Source: an uncultured Dorea sp. (lineage in GTDB: Bacteria; Bacillota; Clostridia; Lachnospirales; Lachnospiraceae). Taken from it: DNA of 45,987 nucleotides. Below the pieces are notes generated by a model. That model had not been told where the DNA came from and made no database searches. It saw nothing but the letters and a program-made list of their open reading frames with translations. Shown here one piece after another: positions 32,611 through 40,501 of this stretch (position 1 is its first letter; every line of letters begins with the position of its first letter). The DNA is taken from assembly GCA_910578495.1 (NCBI GenBank), contig CAJTRE010000025.1, positions 1 through 45,987 of the forward strand, read 5' to 3'. The translations under genes and the position numbers were made by a program.

Positions 32611-34044
32611 ATGGCACAAAACATATTCCAAATGAGCGGACAGTATGAAGAATATTTGGTTGATGAATCAAAATATAGCGGATATGCAGATAGTATATCA
32701 TTTCCCAAAACAGAAGAAGAATTAATAGATATTTTGAAGGCTTTAAAGAGAGAAGGAACTGTAGTTACTATACAGGGCGGAAAAACAGGAATTGTAGGAG
32801 GTGCTGTTCCAAATGGAGGGCATGTTTTAAATCTTTCTCATATGAATCATGTGAAAGAGTTCTTTGTGGAAGCAGACGGCACTGGTAGAATTACGGTAGA
32901 GCCTGGCATAAACCTTATGGAGCTTAGAAAAGAAATTGACAATTTTTCAAGGAAAAATCCTTTGTTTCTACCTGTGGATCCAACGGAAACTTCTGCAAGT
33001 ATTGGAGGGATTGTGGCGTCTGGAGCGCAGGGAATTAGTCGTGTATTATATGGCAGCAGCCGGCAGTATATAGCGGCTGTCCGGTTGGTGGATGAAAATG
33101 GAACTGTGAGAAAATTTGACAGTAATGAGATGGTTACACTTTCCAATGGGAAGCGGATATGTGGATTGGATACAGTGTTCGGAAAAGAAGGAATTACAGG
33201 AGTGATCAGTGAAGTTACATTAAAGTTGATTCCAAAACCGGAATCTGTTTGGGGAATTGTTTTTTTCTTCGGAGAAAAAGAAGAAGCGGCAGCGTTTGTA
33301 GATTGTTTGAAAAAGAATTTGCCAAGAAACGAAACGGCGGCTGTTGTGTCTGTGGAATATATAGACAGGAAGAGTCTTGATATGATAGAGGCACGAAAGT
33401 CAGCCATGTCAAAGATTAAAGAATTGCCGGACATTGAACAGGAGATTAAGTCTGTCATCTATCTGGAACTACATGGTGAAGAGGATGGGATTGAAGAACT
33501 GGCAGAGATTCTTATGGAACTTGCCATGGAATGTGGCAGTGATACAGAAGCGGCATGGGCGGTGTCAGGGGAGTCAGAGGTGGAGAAGCTCCACGCATTT
33601 CGACATGCGGCGGCAGAAACAATGAACTTGTTTGTGGAAGAACGGCACAGGCAAGATGAGCGTATCACGAAGCTGGGTATGGATTTATTGATTGGAAATG
33701 TTTCCTTTGGAAAATTACTGGAGTCTTACGAATTGGATATGGAGCAAGCCGGACTGACAGGCTGTGTGTTTGGCCATGCACTGGATAATCATTTACATGT
33801 TAATATCCTGCCAGAGTCTTATGAGCAGTATGAGAAAGGAATTGAGCTTTCCAGAGTATGGGCAAAGCGTGCAGGGGAAGCCGGTGGCAAAATTATCGGT
33901 GAGCATGGTGTAGGGAAACTAAAACAGAAGATTTTAGGAGAATCTGTACCGAAGGCATATGTAGAAGAGTGTAAAGTCTTGAAAGAAAGCATGGGAGAAA
34001 CGACTATGTTAAACCAAGGAAATATTTTTGGACGGCAGGTGTAA
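32611..34044 (+). CDS. Second FAD-binding oxidoreductase (GlcD/lactate dehydrogenase-like)
   Basis: The start is ATG 32611: AGGAG at 32597-32601 is well spaced for it, but abuts the ATG at 32602. The 477-residue product has the PCMH FAD loop TIQGGKTGIVGGAVPNGG near 53, DPTETSASIGGIVASGAQG near 123 and the C-terminal GEHGVGKLKQ near 435. It is therefore nearer to GlcD and ETF-linked lactate dehydrogenases than the first oxidase. It is followed directly by its own ETF genes. The likely substrate is a 2-hydroxy acid. If confurcating, it would couple this to NAD+ and ferredoxin, which cannot be read here. Confidence 0.88.
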   Translation: MAQNIFQMSGQYEEYLVDESKYSGYADSISFPKTEEELIDILKALKREGTVVTIQGGKTGIVGGAVPNGGHVLNLSHMNHVKEFFVEADGTGRITVEPGINLMELRKEIDNFSRKNPLFLPVDPTETSASIGGIVASGAQGISRVLYGSSRQYIAAVRLVDENGTVRKFDSNEMVTLSNGKRICGLDTVFGKEGITGVISEVTLKLIPKPESVWGIVFFFGEKEEAAAFVDCLKKNLPRNETAAVVSVEYIDRKSLDMIEARKSAMSKIKELPDIEQEIKSVIYLELHGEEDGIEELAEILMELAMECGSDTEAAWAVSGESEVEKLHAFRHAAAETMNLFVEERHRQDERITKLGMDLLIGNVSFGKLLESYELDMEQAGLTGCVFGHALDNHLHVNILPESYEQYEKGIELSRVWAKRAGEAGGKIIGEHGVGKLKQKILGESVPKAYVEECKVLKESMGETTMLNQGNIFGRQV

Positions 34045-34045
34045 G

Positions 34046-34840
34046 ATGAAGATTGCAGTATGTATGAAACAGGTTCCGGCAGCTTCAGAAGGCAATATGG
34101 ATAAAGAAACCGGAATGTTGATCCGAACAGGACTTGAGGCAATTGTGAATATTTATGATTTGGCAGCTCTTGAGTCGGCACTTCGTATGAAAGAACAATA
34201 TGGCGGAGAGATTCATGTGTTTACTATGGGACCGGAGAAAGCAGAGGCAGTTTTACGAGAGGCTTTTGGTATGGGAGCTGATGAGGGATATTTAATCTGT
34301 GGAAAAGAATTCGCAGGGGCAGATGTTCTTGCTACATCTTATACACTGATGCAGGCATTGAAATCTGTCGGAGATTTTGACTTGATTTTATGTGGGAGAC
34401 AGACGACAGATGGAGATACAGCACAGGTAGGTGGAGCGCTTGCAAAGTGGTTAGAGATTCCGAATATGAACTGGGTGAAACAAATAGAGTTGGCAGAAGA
34501 AGGGGGGATAGAGGTTTTATACGCTATGGAAGGAAGAGAAGTGAAAGCTCACCTTACGCTTCCATGTTTGATTTCTGTAGAAAGAGAGTGTTTTGTACCA
34601 CGTCTGCCTTCTCTTAAATTAAAAATCAGAGGAAAGAAAAAAGAAATTTATCGTATCACGATTCAAGAAATGGAAGATCAGGAAGTAGAACATTATGGAC
34701 TAAAGGGCTCTGCAACTAGGGTAAAGAAAATATTTCCACCGGTGAGAACTGCCAGAAGAGAAGCAGTATATCTAGAGAAAAAAGAAGCGGCAAGATACAT
34801 ATATAAAATATTAGAACCATATATACAGGAGGAGGCGTAG
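34046..34840 (+). CDS. Second electron transfer flavoprotein beta subunit
   Basis: The start is ATG 34046, one base after the preceding stop; a TTG at 34028 is in frame but unlikely. The 264-residue product is a typical ETF beta: MKIAVCMKQVPA, IYDLAALESALRMKEQYGG near 41, LILCGRQTTDGDTAQVGGAL near 113 and PCLISVERE near 170. The CGRQTTDGDTAQVG loop is the nucleotide-binding motif common to bifurcating-type and clostridial ETFs. It is more canonical than the first beta subunit, supporting two functionally different ETF pairs. Confidence 0.9.
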   Translation: MKIAVCMKQVPAASEGNMDKETGMLIRTGLEAIVNIYDLAALESALRMKEQYGGEIHVFTMGPEKAEAVLREAFGMGADEGYLICGKEFAGADVLATSYTLMQALKSVGDFDLILCGRQTTDGDTAQVGGALAKWLEIPNMNWVKQIELAEEGGIEVLYAMEGREVKAHLTLPCLISVERECFVPRLPSLKLKIRGKKKEIYRITIQEMEDQEVEHYGLKGSATRVKKIFPPVRTARREAVYLEKKEAARYIYKILEPYIQEEA

Positions 34841-35854
34841 ATGAGACAGACAGATATTACAAAATGGTCGGGTATCCTCGTGTATCTGGAATGTTATAAA
34901 GGGAAAATACATAAGGTGAGTCTGGAAATGATTGCAGAGGCAGTGCGTTTGGCTGAGACATCCCGAGAAGAAGTATATGTTCTTGGAATTGGAGCCGAAA
35001 TGGAAAAGGTTCAGGAAGAACTGATTGGCTATCCAATAAAAACAGCATACCTGTATGAAGCGAAGGATGAGTATACACCTTTATTATATGAGGAGATTAC
35101 AGTGTCTGCTATTCGAAAGTTATTGCCGTCTATTGTATTAATTGGTGGTACTTATGAAGGGCGGGCATTAGCACCGAGACTTGCGGTTGCTTTTGAAACG
35201 GGATTGACAGCGGATTGTACTACATTGGAGATAGAGGCGGAAGGGAAACTTGTGCAGACAAGACCGGCTTTTGGCGGCAATGTAATGGCAAGTATTGTAA
35301 CGGATGTATGCAGACCTCAGTTTGCGACAGTCCGTCCTGGCATTATGCAGCCTATGGAGAAAAAGCAGGAATATACGCCACATGTTATCTGTGAAAAAGT
35401 TGAAGGAAAACCAGATAATGTTCAGATTTTGGAAACTATTATGTCTAAAGTTGAAGAAGATATTACGAACCAGGATATTTTAGTAGTTGCTGGGCGTGGT
35501 GTGAAAAAGAAAGAAGATCTGGATATGCTGCGAGAGCTATCCGAATTGATGGGTGGAAAATTAGCCTCAAGCCGCGCTCTTGTAGAAAAAGGATGGATGT
35601 CTCCGAAAGAGCAGATTGGTTTATCCGGGCATACGGTTTCGCCATCACTTATGATTACATGTGGAGTGTCGGGAACAGTTCAGTTTATGGCGGGTATGAA
35701 ACATACAAAGAATATTATTGCAATTAATACAGATGAGCAGGCAAGAATTTTTGAGATTGCACACTATCCGGTGTGTGGAGATTTATATGAGATTGTTCCG
35801 GAGATGATAGAGTTGTTAAAATCAAGGAAAGGGGATGAGGGTTCTGCGACTTAA
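34841..35854 (+). CDS. Second electron transfer flavoprotein alpha subunit
   Basis: The 337-residue product starts after AGGAGGAGG. The C-terminal FAD domain is canonical: LVVAGRGVKKKEDLDML near 209, LASSRALVEKGW near 235, IGLSGHTVSPSLMITCGVSG near 255, then TVQFMAGMKHTKNIIAINTD near 275. The N-terminal domain carries LIGGTYEGRALAPRLAVAF near 105. It is about 40 residues longer than the first alpha subunit. No ferredoxin domain is fused. Its end overlaps the next gene by 20 bases. Confidence 0.9.
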   Translation: MRQTDITKWSGILVYLECYKGKIHKVSLEMIAEAVRLAETSREEVYVLGIGAEMEKVQEELIGYPIKTAYLYEAKDEYTPLLYEEITVSAIRKLLPSIVLIGGTYEGRALAPRLAVAFETGLTADCTTLEIEAEGKLVQTRPAFGGNVMASIVTDVCRPQFATVRPGIMQPMEKKQEYTPHVICEKVEGKPDNVQILETIMSKVEEDITNQDILVVAGRGVKKKEDLDMLRELSELMGGKLASSRALVEKGWMSPKEQIGLSGHTVSPSLMITCGVSGTVQFMAGMKHTKNIIAINTDEQARIFEIAHYPVCGDLYEIVPEMIELLKSRKGDEGSAT

Positions 35855-36350
35855 ATACCGCCTTACAAAAGAAGAAATTGAAGAAGCACTGTTATGTCTG
35901 GAGTATAAAAGAGAGGGACTGTATAAGAAGATAAATTTGTGGGTTGTCACAATTCTTGGAATAGTTGTATTGGCGGCGTATATGAGAGAGCCGGAAATAT
36001 TTCCGTTATTTGTAGTGCTTGGAGTTATTATACTATTACTGTTTTACATAGGCTATGGAACTCGCAGGCGCAGAAGCAAAAATGCACAGAAGATTGCGGA
36101 TAAAAAAGGAGACTACCAATTATTTTTTACTGATTCTTACGTGCAGTTTAGGGACAAGAATGATAAGCTTATGTTTCGGAAAGAAAAAATGGTGTTGTAT
36201 TTTTCGGATAATATGTTGACATTCAAAATAGGACAGGAAGTTTTCACGATACCCAAACGGATTTTAAATTCCAAACAACAGGAAAAATTGGTAAAAATAG
36301 CTAAAGATTATGAAGCTTTGATTGTAAATATAAGTATAGAAAAGGAGTGA
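35835..36350 (+). CDS. Membrane protein with YcxB-like C-terminal domain
   Basis: The 171-residue product starts inside the upstream ETF gene with AAGGAAAGGGG before it. The N-terminal ~30 residues are cytosolic. Two membrane helices follow (~33-50 and ~57-76, VVLGVIILLLFYIGYG), then a basic stop (RRRRSK) and a ~85-residue YcxB-like beta domain (YQLFFTDSYVQFRDKNDKLM, then FTIPKRIL). The function of this family is unknown. Its position, coupled to ETF and four bases before a BCCT transporter gene, suggests a link to transport or membrane electron flow. Confidence 0.75.
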   Translation: MRVLRLKYRLTKEEIEEALLCLEYKREGLYKKINLWVVTILGIVVLAAYMREPEIFPLFVVLGVIILLLFYIGYGTRRRRSKNAQKIADKKGDYQLFFTDSYVQFRDKNDKLMFRKEKMVLYFSDNMLTFKIGQEVFTIPKRILNSKQQEKLVKIAKDYEALIVNISIEKE

Positions 36351-36354
36351 AGCA

Positions 36355-37953
36355 ATGCAGGCAGTAAATGAAAAAACAGTTAATGTGTCATTACGTAAAA
36401 GCGTGTTTTTTCCACCGTGGCTATTGTTAGTTGCGATGGTAATCGTCAGTCTCACAAACGGAGAGGCATTTTTGTCGGGTCTTAATATAGCAACCAGATG
36501 GATTTTAAATAACTTTGCATGGGCATTCAATATGACAACAGTAGCCTGTGTGTTTACTGTTATTATTGTGTATTTTTCCCCGCTTGGAAATGTACGTATT
36601 GGTGGAAGTAAAGCAAGGCCAATGATGAGATATTTGGATCTTATCTGGATTACTCTTTGTACAACCATCGCAGCGGGAATACTATTCTGGGCATGTTCAG
36701 AGCCGTTATATCACATGTATGGACCTGCAATGGCAGAAGGTGTAGAAGCTGGTACGCCGGGAGCGGCAGTGTTTGCTATGAAGACAATGTTTCTTGAGTG
36801 GACATGGTCTCCATATGCTATTTATACAGTTGCAACACTTGTGTTTGCTTTCGTATTTTATAATATGAAACAACCATTTTCTATGGGGGCTGCATTAGTT
36901 CCGGCATTTGGAGAAAAAGTGAAGAAATATAACAGTGTTGTTGACGTTGTCTGTCTGTTTGCTTTGGTGGCAGGAGTGGCGGCCGCTCTTGGAACAGGAA
37001 CGCTTAATATTGCAGGCGGTGTAGAGAAAGTATTTGGAATTAAGAGCAGTCCGGTTTCCTGGGGGATTATTATCTGTATTATTGCAGTTACTTTTATTGT
37101 TTCCAGTGTTTCGGGTATTATGAAAGGAATCCGTTTATTATCATCGATTAATTCCAAAGTATACTTCATACTGTTAGTGTTTATGTTAGTGTTCGGGCCA
37201 ACGGCGTTCATGTTGAATTTAACATCAGAAGGACTTGGAGCATATATACAGGATTTCTTTCGTATGAGTCTGATGACGGGAGATGTATTCGGGGATGGAT
37301 GGACAAAGAGCTGGCCGATTTTCTATTGGTGTAACTGGCTTGCATGGACGCCGATTACGGCAGTGTTTTTAGGAAAAATTTTAAAAGGATACACCATCAG
37401 AGATGCCATTAAATGTAATTTTGTCATTCCGGCTGTTTTTAGTACAATCTGGATGGGGTTATTTTCTACAGCAGCGATCTATTATGAGATGCAGGGCATG
37501 GGGTTATATGATACACTGTTAGAGAGTGGTACAGAGGCAGTTGTCTATACAGTATTTGAGCAGCTTCCATTGTCTGTGATTCTCATACCATTTTATCTAT
37601 TTATTGTATTTATCTCATTTGTCACAGCGACAGACTCTAATACAAATGCAATGGCAGGGCTTTGTACCGTAGGTGTAACGCAGGACGAACAGGAGTCGCC
37701 GGCATGGCTTAAAATTGTATGGGGAATATCTATGGCCGTTATGACGTGGCTTTTGATAAGCTTTGCAGGAATTGATGGTATTAAAGCGGCGTCGAATTTG
37801 GGAGGTTTTCCAAATCTGTTCTTAATGCTTATTATGATTTATGGATTATTAAAAATTAGTTTTAATCCGAAAAAATATGATATATTTAAAGAAGACTATG
37901 ATGATAATGGAAAACCAATTGTAAGTCAGAGGCTTGAAATAGAGAAGGAGTAA
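36355..37953 (+). CDS. BCCT-family (betaine/carnitine/choline) transporter
   Basis: The 532-residue product begins after AAAGGAG and has about twelve membrane helices. Recognisable segments are AAGILFWACSEPLYHMYGP near 100 (the 'EPLYH' family motif), LEWTWSPYAIYTVATLVFAF near 145, and a late ATDSNTNAMAGLC near 423. The usual glycine-rich GMGIG helix is altered (AAGIL), as in some non-sodium antiporters like CaiT. BCCT substrates normally carry a quaternary amine. Its presence in a ygc-like locus suggests that part of the pathway's substrate is a betaine-like compound, or that the protein has an unusual substrate. Confidence 0.9.
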   Translation: MQAVNEKTVNVSLRKSVFFPPWLLLVAMVIVSLTNGEAFLSGLNIATRWILNNFAWAFNMTTVACVFTVIIVYFSPLGNVRIGGSKARPMMRYLDLIWITLCTTIAAGILFWACSEPLYHMYGPAMAEGVEAGTPGAAVFAMKTMFLEWTWSPYAIYTVATLVFAFVFYNMKQPFSMGAALVPAFGEKVKKYNSVVDVVCLFALVAGVAAALGTGTLNIAGGVEKVFGIKSSPVSWGIIICIIAVTFIVSSVSGIMKGIRLLSSINSKVYFILLVFMLVFGPTAFMLNLTSEGLGAYIQDFFRMSLMTGDVFGDGWTKSWPIFYWCNWLAWTPITAVFLGKILKGYTIRDAIKCNFVIPAVFSTIWMGLFSTAAIYYEMQGMGLYDTLLESGTEAVVYTVFEQLPLSVILIPFYLFIVFISFVTATDSNTNAMAGLCTVGVTQDEQESPAWLKIVWGISMAVMTWLLISFAGIDGIKAASNLGGFPNLFLMLIMIYGLLKISFNPKKYDIFKEDYDDNGKPIVSQRLEIEKE

Positions 37954-37962
37954 CTAAAAAGT

Positions 37963-38541
37963 ATGGCATTATTAACGAAAGAAAGTTTTATTGAGGCAAC
38001 AGAAAATACACCTGTGATTCCGGAGATTAAGAACGATGAATGGTTAGATTCATTACATGAATCAGATTCAGAGATTGTTTATATTCTTTATGGAGACATC
38101 TGTACGATTGCAGATATAGTGGATAAGGTAAAGGCGGAAGGAAAGAGAGCAATTGTTCATGTGGATTTGATTGTGGGGCTTTCTGCAAAGGAAATCAGTG
38201 TTGACTTCCTGAAGAAATATACGAAAGCTGATGGTATTATTAGTATGAAGCCGGCAATGATTAAGAGGGCGAAAGAGCTTGACATGTTTACAATCCAGCG
38301 TTTTTATATGATGGATGGATTTACTTATGCAAATATCGAGAAGCATATTAAGAACTGTGACCCAGATGTGGTAGAATTTCTTCCGGCAGGGCTTCACAAA
38401 GTTATGCGTTATTTGGTGGAGAAGATTGACCAGCCAGTTGTGGCAAGTGGTCTTACACAGGATAAGGAAGATATTATCGGTGCGCTCAAAGCCGGAGCTA
38501 TAGCTGTTGCTACAACAAACAGATTGTTATGGGACTGTTAG
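37963..38541 (+). CDS. ygcP: GlpP/YgcP-family transcription antiterminator
   Basis: The 192-residue product is a full-length GlpP-family protein. Characteristic segments are KRAIVHVDLIVGLSAKEISV near 61, ADGIISMKPAMIKRAKEL near 88, TIQRFYMMDG near 109, PDVVEFLPAGLHKVM near 133, VASGLTQDKEDIIGALKAGA near 162 and TTNRLLWDC at the end. B. subtilis GlpP binds leader RNA of the glp genes with glycerol 3-phosphate and prevents termination; E. coli has an uncharacterised ygcP in the matching cluster. Here the gene lies inside an operon that starts with one of three matching terminator leaders (29140-29196, 29318-29397, 39503-39569), which are its likely targets. The ligand may differ from glycerol 3-phosphate. 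Confidence 0.9.
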   Translation: MALLTKESFIEATENTPVIPEIKNDEWLDSLHESDSEIVYILYGDICTIADIVDKVKAEGKRAIVHVDLIVGLSAKEISVDFLKKYTKADGIISMKPAMIKRAKELDMFTIQRFYMMDGFTYANIEKHIKNCDPDVVEFLPAGLHKVMRYLVEKIDQPVVASGLTQDKEDIIGALKAGAIAVATTNRLLWDC

Positions 38542-38551
38542 GGAGGAAATA

Positions 38552-39433
38552 ATGAGAGCGGATAAGGAATGTTTGGATTGCTGTAGGAAGAAAGCGGCAG
38601 GGTTATTGGAGCAGTATCATGTATCGGAATTTGTCCGTGCGCTTGTAGTGTTAGAGGTAGATAAAGTACTGGCAGAAACAGGGGATAAGTCTGCGCCGGT
38701 TTTGATGGCAGAAGTGCTTTCTGTTGTGGAGAAATATCTGCCGGTTTCAGATGCTTATGAAATTCCAAAACAGAAGTACAATCAGATTCTTATGGAGTGG
38801 GAAGAGGCGGTAAGAACAGAAGTGTTAGAACAAAAAGACCGGTTTCTTGCCGGAATACAATGTGCTATTACCGGAAATTACATTGATTTTGGCGCAATGA
38901 GTGACGTGAATAAGGAGAAGTTAGAGGAATTGCTTCAAAACCGTAGAAAGACTGTGCTGGATGAGACAGAACTTGAGAATCTGAGAGAAGAGATTTTGCA
39001 TGCAAAAAAATTGGTGTATATTACAGATAATGCAGGAGAAATTGTCTTGGATAAAATTTTTATACAGGTGTTAAAAGAGATGAATAAAACGCTTGAAATC
39101 TGTGTGTTAGTGCGTGGAGTTCCGGTTTTAAATGATGCTACATATATGGATGCACAGGAAGTTGGAATTGCAGAGCTTGTAAAAGTTGTGTCTAACGGGA
39201 CAGACGTTCCAGGTACGCCTTTGGACAAAATTTCTGAGGAAGCGTTCGCACAGATAGACAGTGCAGATCTTTGTATTGCCAAAGGTCAGGGAAACTTTGA
39301 GACTCTAAGAGGGTGTGGCAGAAATATTTACTATCTGTTTCTATGTAAGTGCGAGCTTTTTGTGAAGAAATTTCAAGTGGAGAGATTTACTCCTGTACTT
39401 AACAACGAAAATAGGATTGTGCAATTTATATAA
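38552..39433 (+). CDS. DUF89/ARMT1-like metal-dependent phosphatase-family protein
   Basis: The start is ATG 38552 after GGGAGG; the longer upstream frame overlaps the antiterminator gene. The 293-residue product has the N-terminal CLDCC cysteine motif of the prokaryotic DUF89 subgroup. Metal and phosphate-site segments follow: VYITDNAGEIVLDK near 170 and DLCIAKGQGNFETLRG near 245. Family members remove phosphate from damaged or excess sugar and cofactor phosphates. It would suit clearing of a dead-end phosphorylated intermediate of the kinase pathway, which is an inference from context. Confidence 0.85.
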   Translation: MRADKECLDCCRKKAAGLLEQYHVSEFVRALVVLEVDKVLAETGDKSAPVLMAEVLSVVEKYLPVSDAYEIPKQKYNQILMEWEEAVRTEVLEQKDRFLAGIQCAITGNYIDFGAMSDVNKEKLEELLQNRRKTVLDETELENLREEILHAKKLVYITDNAGEIVLDKIFIQVLKEMNKTLEICVLVRGVPVLNDATYMDAQEVGIAELVKVVSNGTDVPGTPLDKISEEAFAQIDSADLCIAKGQGNFETLRGCGRNIYYLFLCKCELFVKKFQVERFTPVLNNENRIVQFI

Positions 39434-39467
39434 AAAACAAAGGTCGATTTTTGGTACTATCACGATA

Positions 39468-39569
39468 TTGACAATTCCACTATAGGGATTTATACTGGGT
39501 ATAGTTACTAAAAGAGCGGAAGAGAGAGTAACTTTTATCTATATGTGTAGGTAAAAGTTGCTCTTTTTT
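39468..39569 (+). promoter_or_regulatory. Leader C: promoter plus antiterminator/terminator RNA of the YgcW-YgcE genes
   Basis: The promoter is TTGACA (39468-39473), 17 bases, TATACT (39491-39496). Six bases later AGTTACT begins at 39503. It is complementary over seven bases to AGTAACT at 39527-39533. That strand is also part of the terminator: AGAGTAACTTTTA (39525-39537) pairs with TAAAAGTTGCTCT (39552-39564; one G-U), followed by six T. The first gene starts about 106 bases later, after GGAGGG. Confidence 0.8.
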
Positions 39570-39675
39570 ATTTATTTGAAAACTTTGTTTTCATGGTTGT
39601 TTTCTTTTATTGTGCGCAGATAAAAGAGCCTCTCTTTTAGGAAAATGATAACATATTAAATGGAGGGTATTATCA

Positions 39676-40464
39676 ATGTTAAATATTAATGATTTTTCTA
39701 TGGATTTCTTTTCACTGAAAGGTAAAACAGCAATCGTAACAGGAGGAAACAGTGGACTTGGACAGGCTTTTGCGCTTGCACTTGCAAAAGCAGGAGCAGA
39801 TATTTTTGCATTCGCATATGTAGATGATGATGGAACTACAAAAGAACTGATTGAAGGATGTGGAGTAAAATATACATTTATGCAGGGAGATCTTACAGAG
39901 GATGGAATGTGTGATAAGATTGCCGAGAAATGTGTAGAAACATATGGAAAAATTGACATTCTTGTAAACTGTGCAGGTATTTGTAAAATCGCTGATGTAC
40001 TTGATTTTGGAAGAGCTGAGTGGGATCCAATGATTGCTATCAACTTAACAGGAGCATTTGATTTAAGCCATGCAGTTGCAAAGTATATGATTCCACAGAG
40101 AAGTGGAAGGATTATCAACATCTGTTCTTTATTCTCGTTCCTTGGCGGACTTGGTTCACCGGCATATGCAGCTATGAAAGCGGGACTTATGGGACTTACA
40201 AAAGCATATGCTGATGAGTTGGGCAAATATGGAATTACAGTAAATGGCATTGCACCAGGATATTTCCAGACAGCTATGACTGCAGGAACAGGAAGCGGAA
40301 ATGAAGAGGATCCAAAATACATTAAGATTAAAGACCACATTCCGGCAGATCGTTGGGGTGAGAGACAGGATCTTATGGGAGCTACTGTTTTCCTTGCAAG
40401 TAAGGCGGCGGATTATGTAAACGGAACACTGTTAGTAGTAGATGGCGGTTATCTCGTAAGATAA
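39676..40464 (+). CDS. ygcW: Short-chain dehydrogenase/reductase, YgcW-like
   Basis: The 262-residue product opens with NDFSMDFFSLKGKTAIVTGG, which I recall as typical of YgcW. The Rossmann motif is TGGNSGLGQ near 20. NCAGICK is near 98, the catalytic Ser is in ICSLFSFLGG, and YAAMK near 162 supplies Tyr and Lys. APGYFQTAM near 200 and the terminal DGGYLVR complete the classic SDR. It probably interconverts a keto group and a hydroxyl using NAD(P). It is co-transcribed with the kinase and controlled by leader C. Confidence 0.9.
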   Translation: MLNINDFSMDFFSLKGKTAIVTGGNSGLGQAFALALAKAGADIFAFAYVDDDGTTKELIEGCGVKYTFMQGDLTEDGMCDKIAEKCVETYGKIDILVNCAGICKIADVLDFGRAEWDPMIAINLTGAFDLSHAVAKYMIPQRSGRIINICSLFSFLGGLGSPAYAAMKAGLMGLTKAYADELGKYGITVNGIAPGYFQTAMTAGTGSGNEEDPKYIKIKDHIPADRWGERQDLMGATVFLASKAADYVNGTLLVVDGGYLVR

Positions 40465-40501
40465 TTATTTTATATTGTGCTAGAAAAGAGGAGACAAAGT
40501 C

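Noticed and set aside
29318..39569. BglG/LicT-type antiterminator sites in the three leaders
   Set aside because: The ~30-base RAT consensus is not seen, and no BglG-type protein or PTS gene is in the window, while a GlpP-family gene is.
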